A stretch of 64,000 bases of DNA from Acidobacteriota bacterium (GTDB taxonomy: Bacteria > Acidobacteriota > Terriglobia > Acidiferrales > UBA7541), in contig JABCZF010000017.1 in NCBI GenBank assembly GCA_013289825.1, forward strand, positions 1-64,000. Direction: 5' to 3'. Positions within the stretch are counted from its first letter, which is position 1. Each line of letters starts with the position of its first letter. The notes beneath the pieces are model-generated. The model saw only the letters and a list, made by a program, of their open reading frames with translations, was not told the DNA's origin and searched no databases. This document shows positions 43,880-52,778 of the stretch, piece by piece. A program made the translations under genes and the position numbers.

Positions 43880-45016
43880 ATGCGACGAAACATCTTCAAG
43901 ATCTTTTTGTTGACACTCGCGGCCATCGTTGCTTCGCCGCAGCCTCGTGTTTCTGCCCAAACGAAACCAGTTGATAACGCGAATTCTGCCGCGTTGCGCG
44001 TCGGAATAGTAGGACTGGTCCACGGCCACGTCGGCGGATTTCTTCAGCAGAACCAGCACCGCTCGGACATTCAAATCGTGGGCGTCGCCGAGGAAGACAG
44101 CAAACTCGCCGCGTTCTATGAATCGAAGTTTGCCCTCGCGCACAACATCTTCTTTCCTAACGTCGATGAGATGCTAGAGAAAGCGAAGCCGCAAGCCGTG
44201 CTCGTCTACACAAACACATACGACCATCGCAGCGTCGTGGAGGCCTGCGCCCGCCATGGTGTCCCGGTGATGATGGAGAAGCCGCTGGCCGTGAGTATGG
44301 AGGACGCCCGCGCGATCGAAGCCGCGGCTCAGCGGGGAAAGATCCAAGTCCTGGTGAACTACGAAACGACCTGGTACCGCAGCAATCGAGCGGCGTACGA
44401 TCTCGTGCATGAAAAGGCCATCGGCGCCCTACGAAAAGTTGTCGTCCATGATGGACATTCCGGCCCGAAAGAAATCGGCGTGGAATCCTGGTTCCTCGCC
44501 TGGCTCACCGATCCGAAGCTAAACGGCGCGGGGGCCCTCTTCGATTTCGGCTGCTATGGCGCCGACCTGATGACCTGGCTCATGGACAACCGCAGGCCCG
44601 ACACGGTGACCGCCGTCACGCAGCGCATCAAGCCGGAGATCTATTCCCGGGTAGATGACGAGGCCACCATCGTCCTGACCTATCCCAAAGCCCAGGCGAT
44701 TCTCCAGGCTTCCTGGAACTGGCCGTTCTCTCGGAAAGATATGGAAGTCTACGGTCAAATCGGATACGCAATCACGGTGGAGCGCAATGCTGTGCGCGTC
44801 CGCTTACCGGGGCAAGACGAAAAACTGCACGACGCCAAGCCCCTCGATCCCCGCGAAAGCGATTCGGTGAACTACCTCAAAGCAGTCATTCAGGATGGAA
44901 TGCCGCCACAAGGTCTCTCTTCGCTCGAAACAAACATGATCGTCACGGAGATTTTGGACGCCGCGCGCCAATCCGCCGCCACCGGGCAGACGGTTCACCT
45001 TCGAGAAGCACGTTGA
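43880..45016 (+). CDS. exported Gfo/Idh/MocA family oxidoreductase
   Basis: Product of 378 aa. A Sec-type signal (about 1-27, ending RVSAQ) precedes the Rossmann fold: LRVGIVGLVHGHVGGF is the nucleotide-binding turn, though GLVHGHVG departs from the usual GxGxxG. The EKP motif is present in VMMEKPLAVSMEDARAIE and the C-terminal beta domain begins near KAIGALRKVVV. These enzymes oxidise sugars or inositols with NAD(P). Export is unusual for a soluble-cofactor enzyme, although GH109-type members are exported with bound NAD. ATG at 43880 has GGGAG five bases upstream. Confidence 0.88.
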   Translation: MRRNIFKIFLLTLAAIVASPQPRVSAQTKPVDNANSAALRVGIVGLVHGHVGGFLQQNQHRSDIQIVGVAEEDSKLAAFYESKFALAHNIFFPNVDEMLEKAKPQAVLVYTNTYDHRSVVEACARHGVPVMMEKPLAVSMEDARAIEAAAQRGKIQVLVNYETTWYRSNRAAYDLVHEKAIGALRKVVVHDGHSGPKEIGVESWFLAWLTDPKLNGAGALFDFGCYGADLMTWLMDNRRPDTVTAVTQRIKPEIYSRVDDEATIVLTYPKAQAILQASWNWPFSRKDMEVYGQIGYAITVERNAVRVRLPGQDEKLHDAKPLDPRESDSVNYLKAVIQDGMPPQGLSSLETNMIVTEILDAARQSAATGQTVHLREAR

Positions 45017-45077
45017 ATAAGGGAGGGATAAAGCCGACCACCGGCAGCGGCTGGGAATCGTCGAATCGGTGCGGTTC

Positions 45078-47927
45078 TTATTCCGCGTACACGCGGCAGT
45101 CGAGAACGTCGCGGACTTTTTGCGCCAGCGCGCCCGGCGTAAAAGGCTTCTGCAAGAAAGATAAACCCGCCTCCAGCACCCCGCCCTGCGCCAGTACGTT
45201 GTCAGTGTAACCAGACATGTACAGCACCCGCGTTCTCGGATTCCGCGCCGTAATCCGCCGAGCTAGCTCCCGCCCGCTGGTCCCCGGCATAATAATGTCC
45301 GTCAACAAAAGATGAATTTTCCCTCTGTACTTTTCGCTCAACTGCTCGGCTTCCTTCGTACTCTTCGCCGCCACTACCAAATAGCCTTTCGCGGAAAGAA
45401 TCCGGCTGGCCAGCTCGCGCACAGCTTCTTCGTCTTCGACCAGCAAAATAGTTTCGCTACCCGCGCCCGCCGCGGGAATTTCCACCGCATCCGGCTTGGC
45501 CTCCACTTGCTCTGCGACGCGCGGCAGATATACTTTGAAGGTAGTTCCTCTGCCGGGTTCGCTGTACACCCAGATGTATCCCCCGCTCTGCTTCACGATG
45601 CCATAAACAGTCGACAGGCCAAGTCCCGTTCCCCGGCCACTCTCCTTCGTCGTATAAAACGGCTCGAAGATATGCGCCACGGTCTCGGGACCCATGCCCA
45701 TCCCGCTGTCTGAGACCGCCAGCATGACATAAGGCCCCGGCTTGACGGCGACATGATCGCGCGCATAGAAAGTATCCAAATCCACGTTCACTGTTTCCAC
45801 CGTCAAGCGTCCGCCCTTCGGCATGGCGTCGCGTGCGTTCACCACAAGATTCATAATCACTTGTTCGACCTGAGCCGGATCAGCTTTCACGTGTCCCACG
45901 TTTGCCCCGCAGCGCGTCACCATCTCGATGTGTTCCCCCATCAACCGGCCCAAGAGTTTGTCCAGCCCCAGCACAATGGCGTTCAGATCGATAACCTTCG
46001 GCTGCAGAACTTGCCGCCGGCTGAAAGCCAGCAATTGGCGGATGAGCATCGAAGCCCGTTCCGCCGCATTCTCAATCTGCTGAACATCCGCCCGCAACTC
46101 CGGCTGAATCCCCGCCCTTTGCACCGCCAGCTCTGCATAGCCCTTGATGATCGTCAAAAGATTGTTGAAGTCGTGCGCGATACCACCCGCGAGCCGGCCA
46201 ACGGCTTCCATTCTTCGCGACTGCTGCAATTGATTTTCCAGCAACTTCCGCTCCGTAATGTCGACGATGATGCCTTCCAACACCGGATGGCTGTAACTTC
46301 CGGAACCCACCACCGCGGTGTCGCTAACCCAGATCACCGCGCCATCTTTGCGCACAATCCGGTATTCCGCCTGAAATCGCTCACCGCGCAAGCTGGCTGC
46401 TTCCGCGGCCTCAACAACAGAGAGATCTTCCGGTGGAATGTGACGCGTCCAGTCGCTGGAGCTGACCAGCCATTCCTCCTGCGAGTAGCCCGTTATGGCC
46501 TCGACCTGGGGACTGACATAGTGCCATTGGCCGTGGATACCAAGTTCCGCGATATAACTGATCGCGGCGACCTGTTCCACAAGCGTGCGATATTTGTTTT
46601 CAGCGTCGACACGCGCCTGCTCCGCTTCCTTTCGCGCAGTGATATCGTGGCCGATGCATGCGGTAACCCCGTTGGCCAAAGAAGTTATCGCCATTTCCAC
46701 GGGTATGGCCGTTCCGTCGCGCCGCCGCAGGCTGATTTGCCCGGACCATTTGCCCTCCGCCTCGAGGGTCTTGCTCACCGGCTCTTGGATCAACTGGACA
46801 TCGCGCGGGTCGTAAATCTTCTGCCAGTGAACGCCCAGCATGGACTCTGGACTTTCGTGGCCCATCATGCGGGCAAACGCCGCGTTCACATAAACGTGTT
46901 CTCCGCTCTCCCCGATGATGGAGATTCCGTCCGCCGTGGAATCCATAGCCAGAGCCTGCCGGCGCACTATCTCGGCGGTTTTTACCTCGCGGTATGCGCT
47001 GATGCCGACGCGCAATGCGAAGCAAAGAATGGAAACTCCCAAGAGCGAAAACCGCAGAATGCGCCATTCGGAAGGGAATTGCGCCACCTGCACCAAAACA
47101 ATCAGCGGCGCCAACACGAAGAACGCGTTGGTCATGATGACTCCGCTGAAAGTTTTCCGGCCGCGTGGCCACGCGGTTTGCTTGGCCTCGGGTGGTTGCC
47201 AACGTGCCGCCCAGAACGCACCCCAAAGAAACGGTAGCGTCCAGCACAGGTCAGCAAGCGTTCCGGTGGGTGTCGCCTTGGTGTAGTGAAGGTATGCAGA
47301 CAAGGCGGAGCTGGCAGTAAAGATGGAAAAATAGAGCGCAAAACCCGTATACAGATTACGAATCTCGGGAGCTCGCGCCCGGGCAATTTGAATACAGGCG
47401 AGTGCAATGATGGCTAGCTCTTCACCAAACTCCATCCAAAGCTGACGTGCGGAGATGCTCTGTTGCTGGAGCTGCGGCGACGGTACGTAGTAGAGCCCAA
47501 GAAACACAAAGAAGAAAACAATCGCGACCTGTACGAAATCCAGGAGAAACTCGGGTTCAAAGCGCGCCGAATCCTTGTCTTGATCGAGGAACAGTACCAT
47601 CGCAAAGAAGATTCCCTGCACGCTGAAAAAGAAACGCACGGCGGAATCCGCCGCCGGTTTGGTGTGCAGTACGAGTTCGTAGTACATCCACCCGAGGTTC
47701 GCCACGCCCCAAGCGGCCATGCCGCAGCCCACCAGCGCCCAGAACGGCCGAGCCATCCCGCGCCCGCGCCGCGAAGCACCAAAACACATCACTGCAGCCA
47801 GAACACTTGCCGATACTTCGAGCAGATTTGCGAGAAATGTGCCGGCGGGCGACACCCCTAGAATCAACGCTTGCGCCAGGTGAGCGCCGACAATCGTGGC
47901 CGCAAGAATGAGGAGCTTTCTGGACAT
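45078..47927 (-). CDS. membrane-bound PAS-PAS hybrid histidine kinase
   Basis: Product of 949 aa. Residues 1-310 have about eight hydrophobic segments forming a membrane sensor. PAS1 is at about 322-432 (VYVNAAFARMMGHESPESMLG), PAS2 at 445-560, HisKA at 570-640 with phospho-acceptor H585 in GGIAHDFNNLL, and HATPase at 680-803 with N697, D740 (SDSGMGM) and GTGLGLS. A C-terminal receiver (825-945) has D877 in LLLTDIIMP and K927. So signals may pass from H585 to D877 and on to an unlinked partner. The start is placed at ATG 47927, the beginning of the first membrane segment; 64 upstream codons have non-protein-like composition. No regulator gene is adjacent. Confidence 0.93.
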   Translation of the reverse strand: MSRKLLILAATIVGAHLAQALILGVSPAGTFLANLLEVSASVLAAVMCFGASRRGRGMARPFWALVGCGMAAWGVANLGWMYYELVLHTKPAADSAVRFFFSVQGIFFAMVLFLDQDKDSARFEPEFLLDFVQVAIVFFFVFLGLYYVPSPQLQQQSISARQLWMEFGEELAIIALACIQIARARAPEIRNLYTGFALYFSIFTASSALSAYLHYTKATPTGTLADLCWTLPFLWGAFWAARWQPPEAKQTAWPRGRKTFSGVIMTNAFFVLAPLIVLVQVAQFPSEWRILRFSLLGVSILCFALRVGISAYREVKTAEIVRRQALAMDSTADGISIIGESGEHVYVNAAFARMMGHESPESMLGVHWQKIYDPRDVQLIQEPVSKTLEAEGKWSGQISLRRRDGTAIPVEMAITSLANGVTACIGHDITARKEAEQARVDAENKYRTLVEQVAAISYIAELGIHGQWHYVSPQVEAITGYSQEEWLVSSSDWTRHIPPEDLSVVEAAEAASLRGERFQAEYRIVRKDGAVIWVSDTAVVGSGSYSHPVLEGIIVDITERKLLENQLQQSRRMEAVGRLAGGIAHDFNNLLTIIKGYAELAVQRAGIQPELRADVQQIENAAERASMLIRQLLAFSRRQVLQPKVIDLNAIVLGLDKLLGRLMGEHIEMVTRCGANVGHVKADPAQVEQVIMNLVVNARDAMPKGGRLTVETVNVDLDTFYARDHVAVKPGPYVMLAVSDSGMGMGPETVAHIFEPFYTTKESGRGTGLGLSTVYGIVKQSGGYIWVYSEPGRGTTFKVYLPRVAEQVEAKPDAVEIPAAGAGSETILLVEDEEAVRELASRILSAKGYLVVAAKSTKEAEQLSEKYRGKIHLLLTDIIMPGTSGRELARRITARNPRTRVLYMSGYTDNVLAQGGVLEAGLSFLQKPFTPGALAQKVRDVLDCRVYAE

Positions 47928-48216
47928 TCCTGCTCGTTCCCTAAGAGTTGAAACCGGATGATCCTGGATTCCAAGTTTAACCGAATGAATAGAGAGAAGC
48001 GGCGAGGTTGCGGGGTGCGTGCCTTGGCATGCAACGGGCCAACGAGCCCCGAAAATCGCCGGGAAGCTAGGTTTACTCAGCAGTCTGGCTGCGGTAGACT
48101 CGCCGAGAAGTTCTGGCACTCCACCCGGCGGTTCATTTTGAATCTTTTGAAAAAAACGTTAGAAGTTCCGCTCAGCAAGGAAGCAGCCTGGAGCACCCCC
48201 CGAGCATCTAAAACAC

Positions 48217-49293
48217 ATGACCACCGTTCGGCTTAGTCCAAGTATTACCCCGCGCGAGATTTTGAGCGCTTGGGGAAAAATCTTAAGCGGCAAAGCGCCC
48301 ATGCTCTCCATCGAAATCACGCGCGAATGCCCGCTCAGTTGTCCCGGCTGCTACGCCTATGGCGATGCGCACCTCGGCGGCGGCAAACTTCTCACCGACC
48401 TGAAGGATTTTCGCGGCGACGCCCTGGTCCATGGCGTGCTCGATTTGGTGCGCAAAAACCAGCCCATGCACGTCTCTCTAGTGGGTGGCGAGCCGCTCGT
48501 CCGGCATCGTGAACTGAGTGCCATTCTGCCCGCTCTCAGCGCCATGAAGGTCTTCTCTCTGGTGGTAACCAGCGGCATAATCCCAATTCCCATGGAATGG
48601 ATGGATCTGCCCCGCGTTCGCGTGGCCATCTCCGTCGACGGCCTGCCCGAGCACCACGACATCCGCCGCAAACCCGCTACCTACGAGCGCCTGCTAAAAA
48701 ATATCGATGGCCGCAGAGTGAATATCCACTGGGTGATCACGCGTCCGATGTTCGAGCGCCCCAGCTATCTGGAAGAATACGTCTCATTTTGGAATGCCCG
48801 GCCTGAGGTCGATCACATTTGGGTGAGCCTGTACACGCCTCAGATCGGCGAAGAAAGTGCAGAAAAGCTGACTCCCGAAGACCGGCAAAAAGTAGCCCGT
48901 ACCTTGCCGTCCTTGGCGCGGAAATATCCCAAGTTTTTGATGAACGATGGCGTCGCCCGGGCCTTCCTCCACCCTCCGGAGAAGCCCGCCGACTGCCTGT
49001 TTGCCAAAATGTCTGCGAACTATTCCGCCGATTTGGAGACGCGCGTCGAGCCTTGCGTCTTCGGCGGTTCTCCCAACTGCGCCGAGTGCGGATGTGCCGC
49101 CAGCAGCGGCTTGCACTGGATTCGCACCGTCAAGGTCGCCGGTCCTCTCCGCGTCGGACACTTTGTAGGCGGTTCGGTCGGCATTGGCTCGCTCGTCAAC
49201 CGTCTGCGCCGCGGCGAAGGTGGGCCATCGCGGTGGGGCTCCGGCGGTCCTCAGACTGGCGACAAGCCTGAACTGGTTCAGATCGCGATGTAG
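48217..49293 (+). CDS. radical SAM protein with C-terminal Cys cluster
   Basis: Product of 358 aa. The 4Fe-4S/SAM site is C38, C42 and C45 in CPLSCPGCYAYG; GGEP at 90-93 and the VAISVDGLPEHHD strand fit the radical SAM barrel. Five Cys at 260, 280, 288, 291 and 293 (PCVFGGSPNCAECGC) could hold a second cluster, as in SPASM/twitch proteins, but the spacing is not the textbook one. Such proteins often modify peptides or act in cofactor assembly. No precursor peptide or partner gene is recognised nearby. The start has no clear ribosome binding site. Confidence 0.85.
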   Translation: MTTVRLSPSITPREILSAWGKILSGKAPMLSIEITRECPLSCPGCYAYGDAHLGGGKLLTDLKDFRGDALVHGVLDLVRKNQPMHVSLVGGEPLVRHRELSAILPALSAMKVFSLVVTSGIIPIPMEWMDLPRVRVAISVDGLPEHHDIRRKPATYERLLKNIDGRRVNIHWVITRPMFERPSYLEEYVSFWNARPEVDHIWVSLYTPQIGEESAEKLTPEDRQKVARTLPSLARKYPKFLMNDGVARAFLHPPEKPADCLFAKMSANYSADLETRVEPCVFGGSPNCAECGCAASSGLHWIRTVKVAGPLRVGHFVGGSVGIGSLVNRLRRGEGGPSRWGSGGPQTGDKPELVQIAM

Positions 49294-49302
49294 TGCGCGC
49301 TA

Positions 49303-49440
49303 CTAAAAATCCTCGCTGACCTGATCCAGTTCCTCGATCCCCAGAATTCCGTTGAACCAGACACTTCGTGGATTTCCGCTGGCGTTCTTGCGGTAGTACA
49401 AAATTCCGATATCTTTGATTGGCGCTGCTGTCGGCAGCAC
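49303..49440 (-). CDS. possible small ORF after the acyl-CoA dehydrogenase gene
   Basis: A frame reading into TAG at 49303-49305 has protein-like composition (DIGILYYRKNASGNPRSVWF). GTG at 49440 gives 45 residues; no ATG or binding site is present, and the frame is blocked by a stop a little further upstream, inside the dehydrogenase gene. It may be a small gene or the tail of a lost one. Confidence 0.25.
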   Translation of the reverse strand: MLPTAAPIKDIGILYYRKNASGNPRSVWFNGILGIEELDQVSEDF

Positions 49441-49453
49441 AAGCGCCAGTTTC

Positions 49454-51256
49454 TTAGCGGTTTTCGAATGGATAACGGTCCTGCGATTGCACCGCTACGG
49501 CAACTCTCCGGCGCAACGCGATGGTGTCGACCGGTGCACGCTTGCCGAAACGCTTCAGAACCGCCATCTGCGTCGTTAGCATATCTCCTTCATGAACCGC
49601 CGCGATGGCGCGCTTGGCTTCGTGCTCGACGCGCTCGGCGGCCTCAGCGATAAAAACACAAGCGGCGTCGATCATGGTTTGTGATGCGGATTCACCCTTG
49701 GCTGCGGCCGCCTTCTGCGCGCGAAGCAAGCAAGACTCCATAGCATAAACTTCCATCACCACATTCGAAAGGGCCCCGATGAGTTCCTGCTCTTCGCCGA
49801 GTTTATCGCGGAATTTCTGGACCGCACCGCCGGCCGCCTGCAGAAACATTTTCTTGGCATTGGCCACCACGCGGGCTTCCTCCGCTAGCACGCCTTCTGG
49901 CGCTTGTTCAAAAGATGGCCCAGCGAGAATTTCGTCCGCCAGCTTCATCGCCGCGGGGATCAGCGCAAGCTGCCCGCCCATCGCGCGCTTCATCAGCATC
50001 TGGATGATCAGCATGCGGTTGATTTCATTGGTGCCCTCAAAAATTCGGTTGATGCGCGAATCGCGGTACGCGCGGCACACCGGGTAGTCTTCATGAAAGC
50101 CATACCCGCCGAAAATCTGCACGCCTTCATCGACGACATAGTCCAACATCTCGCTTCCATACACCTTGGCGATGGAGCTCTCGATGGCGTACTCTTCGAG
50201 TACTTTCATGGTGTTCTGGATTTTGTCTCCCGACCCCGAGGCCGCAACCATCGCCGCCTCGATGTTTCCAGCCGAGCGGTAGACCATCGATTCCACGCCG
50301 AAAATCTGAATGGCCATTTCCGCCAGCTTTTCCTTCATCAACCCGAAATCGCCGATCTGCTTGCCGAACGCCTTCCTCTCCTTAGAATACTTGGAAGAAT
50401 TCTGCAACACATGCTTTGACCCGCCAACACAGGACGCCCCGAGCGTGAACCTGCCCGCGTTCAATATGTTGAACGCCACGATGTGCCCGCGGCCGATGTC
50501 ATGAAGCACGTTTTCCTTGGGCACCCTGCAATTCTCGAGGAAGATCGGCGTCGTCGAGCTGCCGTGAATGCCCATCTTGTGCTCTTCGTTCCCCGGTTTG
50601 AATCCAGGGAAGGTCCGCTCAACGATGAACGCTGTGAACTTTTCCCCGTTGACCTTCGCGAACACGATGTAAACATCTGCGAATCCGCCGTTGGTGATCC
50701 ACATTTTCTGGCCGTTCAGGATGTAATGCGTGCCTTCCGCATTCAACTCCGCGCGGGTCAGGGAGTTCTGCGAGTCCGACCCGGCTTGCGGCTCGGAAAG
50801 ACAATAAGCGCCGATCCATTCGCCCGTCGCCAGTTTCGGCAGATACTTTTTCTTCTGCTCCTCGTTTCCGAAATACACGATGGGCAGCGTTCCGATGCCC
50901 GCGTGCGCGCCGTGGGTTACCGCGAATCCGCCATAAATCGAAAGTTTTTCTGTGAGCACGGTCGCGGCGATTTTGTCGAGGCCCGCACCGCCATACTGCT
51001 CCGGAATTCCGCCGCTCAGCAAGCCAACCTCCCCGGCCTTTTTAATTAGCTCGGGCATCAGGCCGGGCTTCTTGTTCTCCAGCTCTTTCACCAGGGGCAG
51101 AACTTCCTTGACAACAAATTCCTCCGCGGTCTGGCCGATCAGCTTCTGGTCATCGGTAAGATCCGCGGGCGTGAAAACCTCCTGCGGAAGAGCTGTCTCG
51201 AGAAGAAAACTGCCGCCCTTGGCGGCGGGTTTGGTGGTAATCGTTAGGGTGGCCAT
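49454..51256 (-). CDS. acyl-CoA dehydrogenase, VLCAD/ACAD9-like
   Basis: Product of 600 aa, cytoplasmic, FAD-dependent first step of fatty acid beta-oxidation. The three ACAD domains are clear: helical N-terminus (TADLTDDQKL-like start), the beta domain with YCLSEPQAGSD and WITNGGFADVYIVFAK, and the C-terminal four-helix domain with FGKQIGDFGLMKEKLAEMA. The catalytic base is probably the Glu in FEGTNEINRML. About 170 extra C-terminal residues match the very-long-chain type. ATG at 51256 has AAGGAG six bases upstream; the frame is open for another 41 codons without support. The thiolase gene two loci away is its natural pathway partner. Confidence 0.93.
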   Translation of the reverse strand: MATLTITTKPAAKGGSFLLETALPQEVFTPADLTDDQKLIGQTAEEFVVKEVLPLVKELENKKPGLMPELIKKAGEVGLLSGGIPEQYGGAGLDKIAATVLTEKLSIYGGFAVTHGAHAGIGTLPIVYFGNEEQKKKYLPKLATGEWIGAYCLSEPQAGSDSQNSLTRAELNAEGTHYILNGQKMWITNGGFADVYIVFAKVNGEKFTAFIVERTFPGFKPGNEEHKMGIHGSSTTPIFLENCRVPKENVLHDIGRGHIVAFNILNAGRFTLGASCVGGSKHVLQNSSKYSKERKAFGKQIGDFGLMKEKLAEMAIQIFGVESMVYRSAGNIEAAMVAASGSGDKIQNTMKVLEEYAIESSIAKVYGSEMLDYVVDEGVQIFGGYGFHEDYPVCRAYRDSRINRIFEGTNEINRMLIIQMLMKRAMGGQLALIPAAMKLADEILAGPSFEQAPEGVLAEEARVVANAKKMFLQAAGGAVQKFRDKLGEEQELIGALSNVVMEVYAMESCLLRAQKAAAAKGESASQTMIDAACVFIAEAAERVEHEAKRAIAAVHEGDMLTTQMAVLKRFGKRAPVDTIALRRRVAVAVQSQDRYPFENR

Positions 51257-51557
51257 CATGGTCTCCTTGTGGCTTGCTCTCGTACTCGCGCGACTATCCT
51301 GGATTTTGGTCACACGCCTCAAACGTGGGCGTCTCGAATGCCAGTGGATGGTGGTCCGAAGCTTTGTGAGACAAGCCATTTTACTCCTGCGAACGGTTCG
51401 AGGTAAACACCGTTAACCGGGCCACGTAAGGGCGCCAGCGGCAGCCGTAGGGTGCCGGTAAAGTCCGCGCTTGAATAGACCACAAAATAGTTCTTGACAA
51501 AATAATTGGTCTGTTCAAAACTGCGCTCGCGTTTTTCGCGAGAGGCTCCTCCAAGGC
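51257..51557. other. divergent intergenic region with a TTGACA element
   Basis: Holds the promoters of the leftward acyl-CoA dehydrogenase and the rightward ArsR gene. TTGACA occurs at 51494-51499 toward the ArsR gene, followed by an AT-rich stretch, but no good -10 is seen at the right spacing. Confidence 0.35.
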
Positions 51558-52283
51558 ATGCGCATCACCCGTAGCGGCGATTGGAAAATCCCCAGCACGC
51601 GCCCCCCGAACCTCTCCGCGGCCACTGGCAGCTGTAGTCTCGATCTCGTCCGCGAACCTGCGCAGGCCGCCATCTTGCTCCATCATCCCCTTCGGCTGAA
51701 GATTCTCGCCGCCCTCCTCGAGCCCGATTCCGCGACGGCCGTCGCCAGGCGCATGAAACTGCCCCGGCAGACCGTGAACTATCATGTCCGCGAACTGGCG
51801 CGAGCTCGCCTGCTGGTGCGCACTGGCCGCCGTCGTTGCCGGCATCTCTTCGAACAATGCTATGTGGCAACGGCCCGCGGCTACGTGCTTTCTCCGGAAT
51901 TACTGGGCAAACTCGCCGCCGACCCCGCCCAAGTGGCGGACACCTTCTCGGCGAATTATCTGCTGGGGCTCGCGTCCAAGCTGCAATCTGAACTGGCGCG
52001 TTCTGTGCAGCTGGCGGCCGCAGCAGGGGAGCATCTCGCAACACTTTCGATCAACACGGAGTTGCGATTTACGTCCCCCGAACAGCGAGCCGTGTTCACC
52101 GAGGAATTGCAGCGCACCCTTGTCGACGTGGCCGCTCGGCACAGTTCCCCCTTTGCCAAAGCCGATGGCTCGCCTGCCGAAGGCCGGCCGTTTCGATTGG
52201 TCGTCGGTTGCTATCCGATTCCCCCAAGGAAGGATCAAGAACCCCGGTCGCATACCGGGAACGATCCAGGAAGCGCGTCCTGA
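51558..52283 (+). CDS. ArsR-family winged-helix regulator
   Basis: Product of 241 aa. The winged helix is at about 40-105: HHPLRLKILAALLEPDSA, then VARRMKLPRQTVNYHVREL as recognition region and a basic wing RTGRRRCRHLFEQ. The remaining 135 residues are helical with a long FSANYLLGLASKLQSEL stretch, a ligand or dimer domain seen in ArsR proteins paired with SRPBCC genes. No metal-binding ELCVC motif, so not a classic arsenic sensor. Its 3' end overlaps the broken SRPBCC gene, which it probably once regulated. Confidence 0.82.
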   Translation: MRITRSGDWKIPSTRPPNLSAATGSCSLDLVREPAQAAILLHHPLRLKILAALLEPDSATAVARRMKLPRQTVNYHVRELARARLLVRTGRRRCRHLFEQCYVATARGYVLSPELLGKLAADPAQVADTFSANYLLGLASKLQSELARSVQLAAAAGEHLATLSINTELRFTSPEQRAVFTEELQRTLVDVAARHSSPFAKADGSPAEGRPFRLVVGCYPIPPRKDQEPRSHTGNDPGSAS

Positions 52284-52778
52284 CCGACAAACCGGAAAAC
52301 AAGCCGATTGAGCCCCTTGGACGGATTATACGAGCCGAGATCCGCACCAGAGCCAAGCCCGAGCAGGCCTACGATGCCTGGGCCGGCCCGGAGAAAATTG
52401 CCCCCTGGTTTCCCGACCGCGCCGAAGGCCGGGCCGAGCCCGGCGCGACTATCACCTGGATCTTCGACAAGTTTGATTACCGCATTCCCTATGAAGTGCT
52501 GATCGCCCAGCCCGCCCGGAAATTTGCAGGCCCCGTTCGAAGGAGAAGCGCTCGTCTACCGCACGGAATTCTCAGCCGGTGGCACCACCCTAAAGCTGCG
52601 CAACGTCACCGGCGTTGTCAGTCCTGGAAAACTCGTCAGCGAGGAGTACATCGCCACTAGAGACGCGCCGGAATCCTTGCTAGTAACTGTCGAAGCGCAA
52701 AAAAACGCTGACCTCCCCGCGCATGTGCCACCACCGAGGAGCCACGTTATTTCGCGGCAGCCCCGCCCGAATCTTTAA
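52277..52778 (+). pseudogene. frameshifted SRPBCC/AHSA1-like gene
   Basis: One frame encodes the family N-terminal half (RAEIRTRAKPEQAYDAWAG, IAPWFPDRAEG, PYEVLIAQPARKF). It then loses sense at about 52525-52540, and the next frame continues with EGEALVYRTEFSAGGTTL and LLVTVEAQKN. So the gene is split by a frameshift. No ATG or GTG begins the first half. AHSA1-type START-like domains often follow ArsR genes. A sequencing error cannot be excluded. The tail overlaps the convergent bicupin gene. Confidence 0.7.

Noticed and set aside
42760..43926. 388-codon minus-strand frame opposite the LolA-like gene
   Set aside because: Phe/Leu-rich product arises from reading the Lys/Glu-rich coding sequence backwards.
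45753..47237. 494-codon plus-strand frame inside the histidine kinase gene
   Set aside because: Antisense shadow in a GC-rich gene; His/Arg/Leu-rich composition without domains, while the minus strand shows PAS, HisKA and HATPase motifs.
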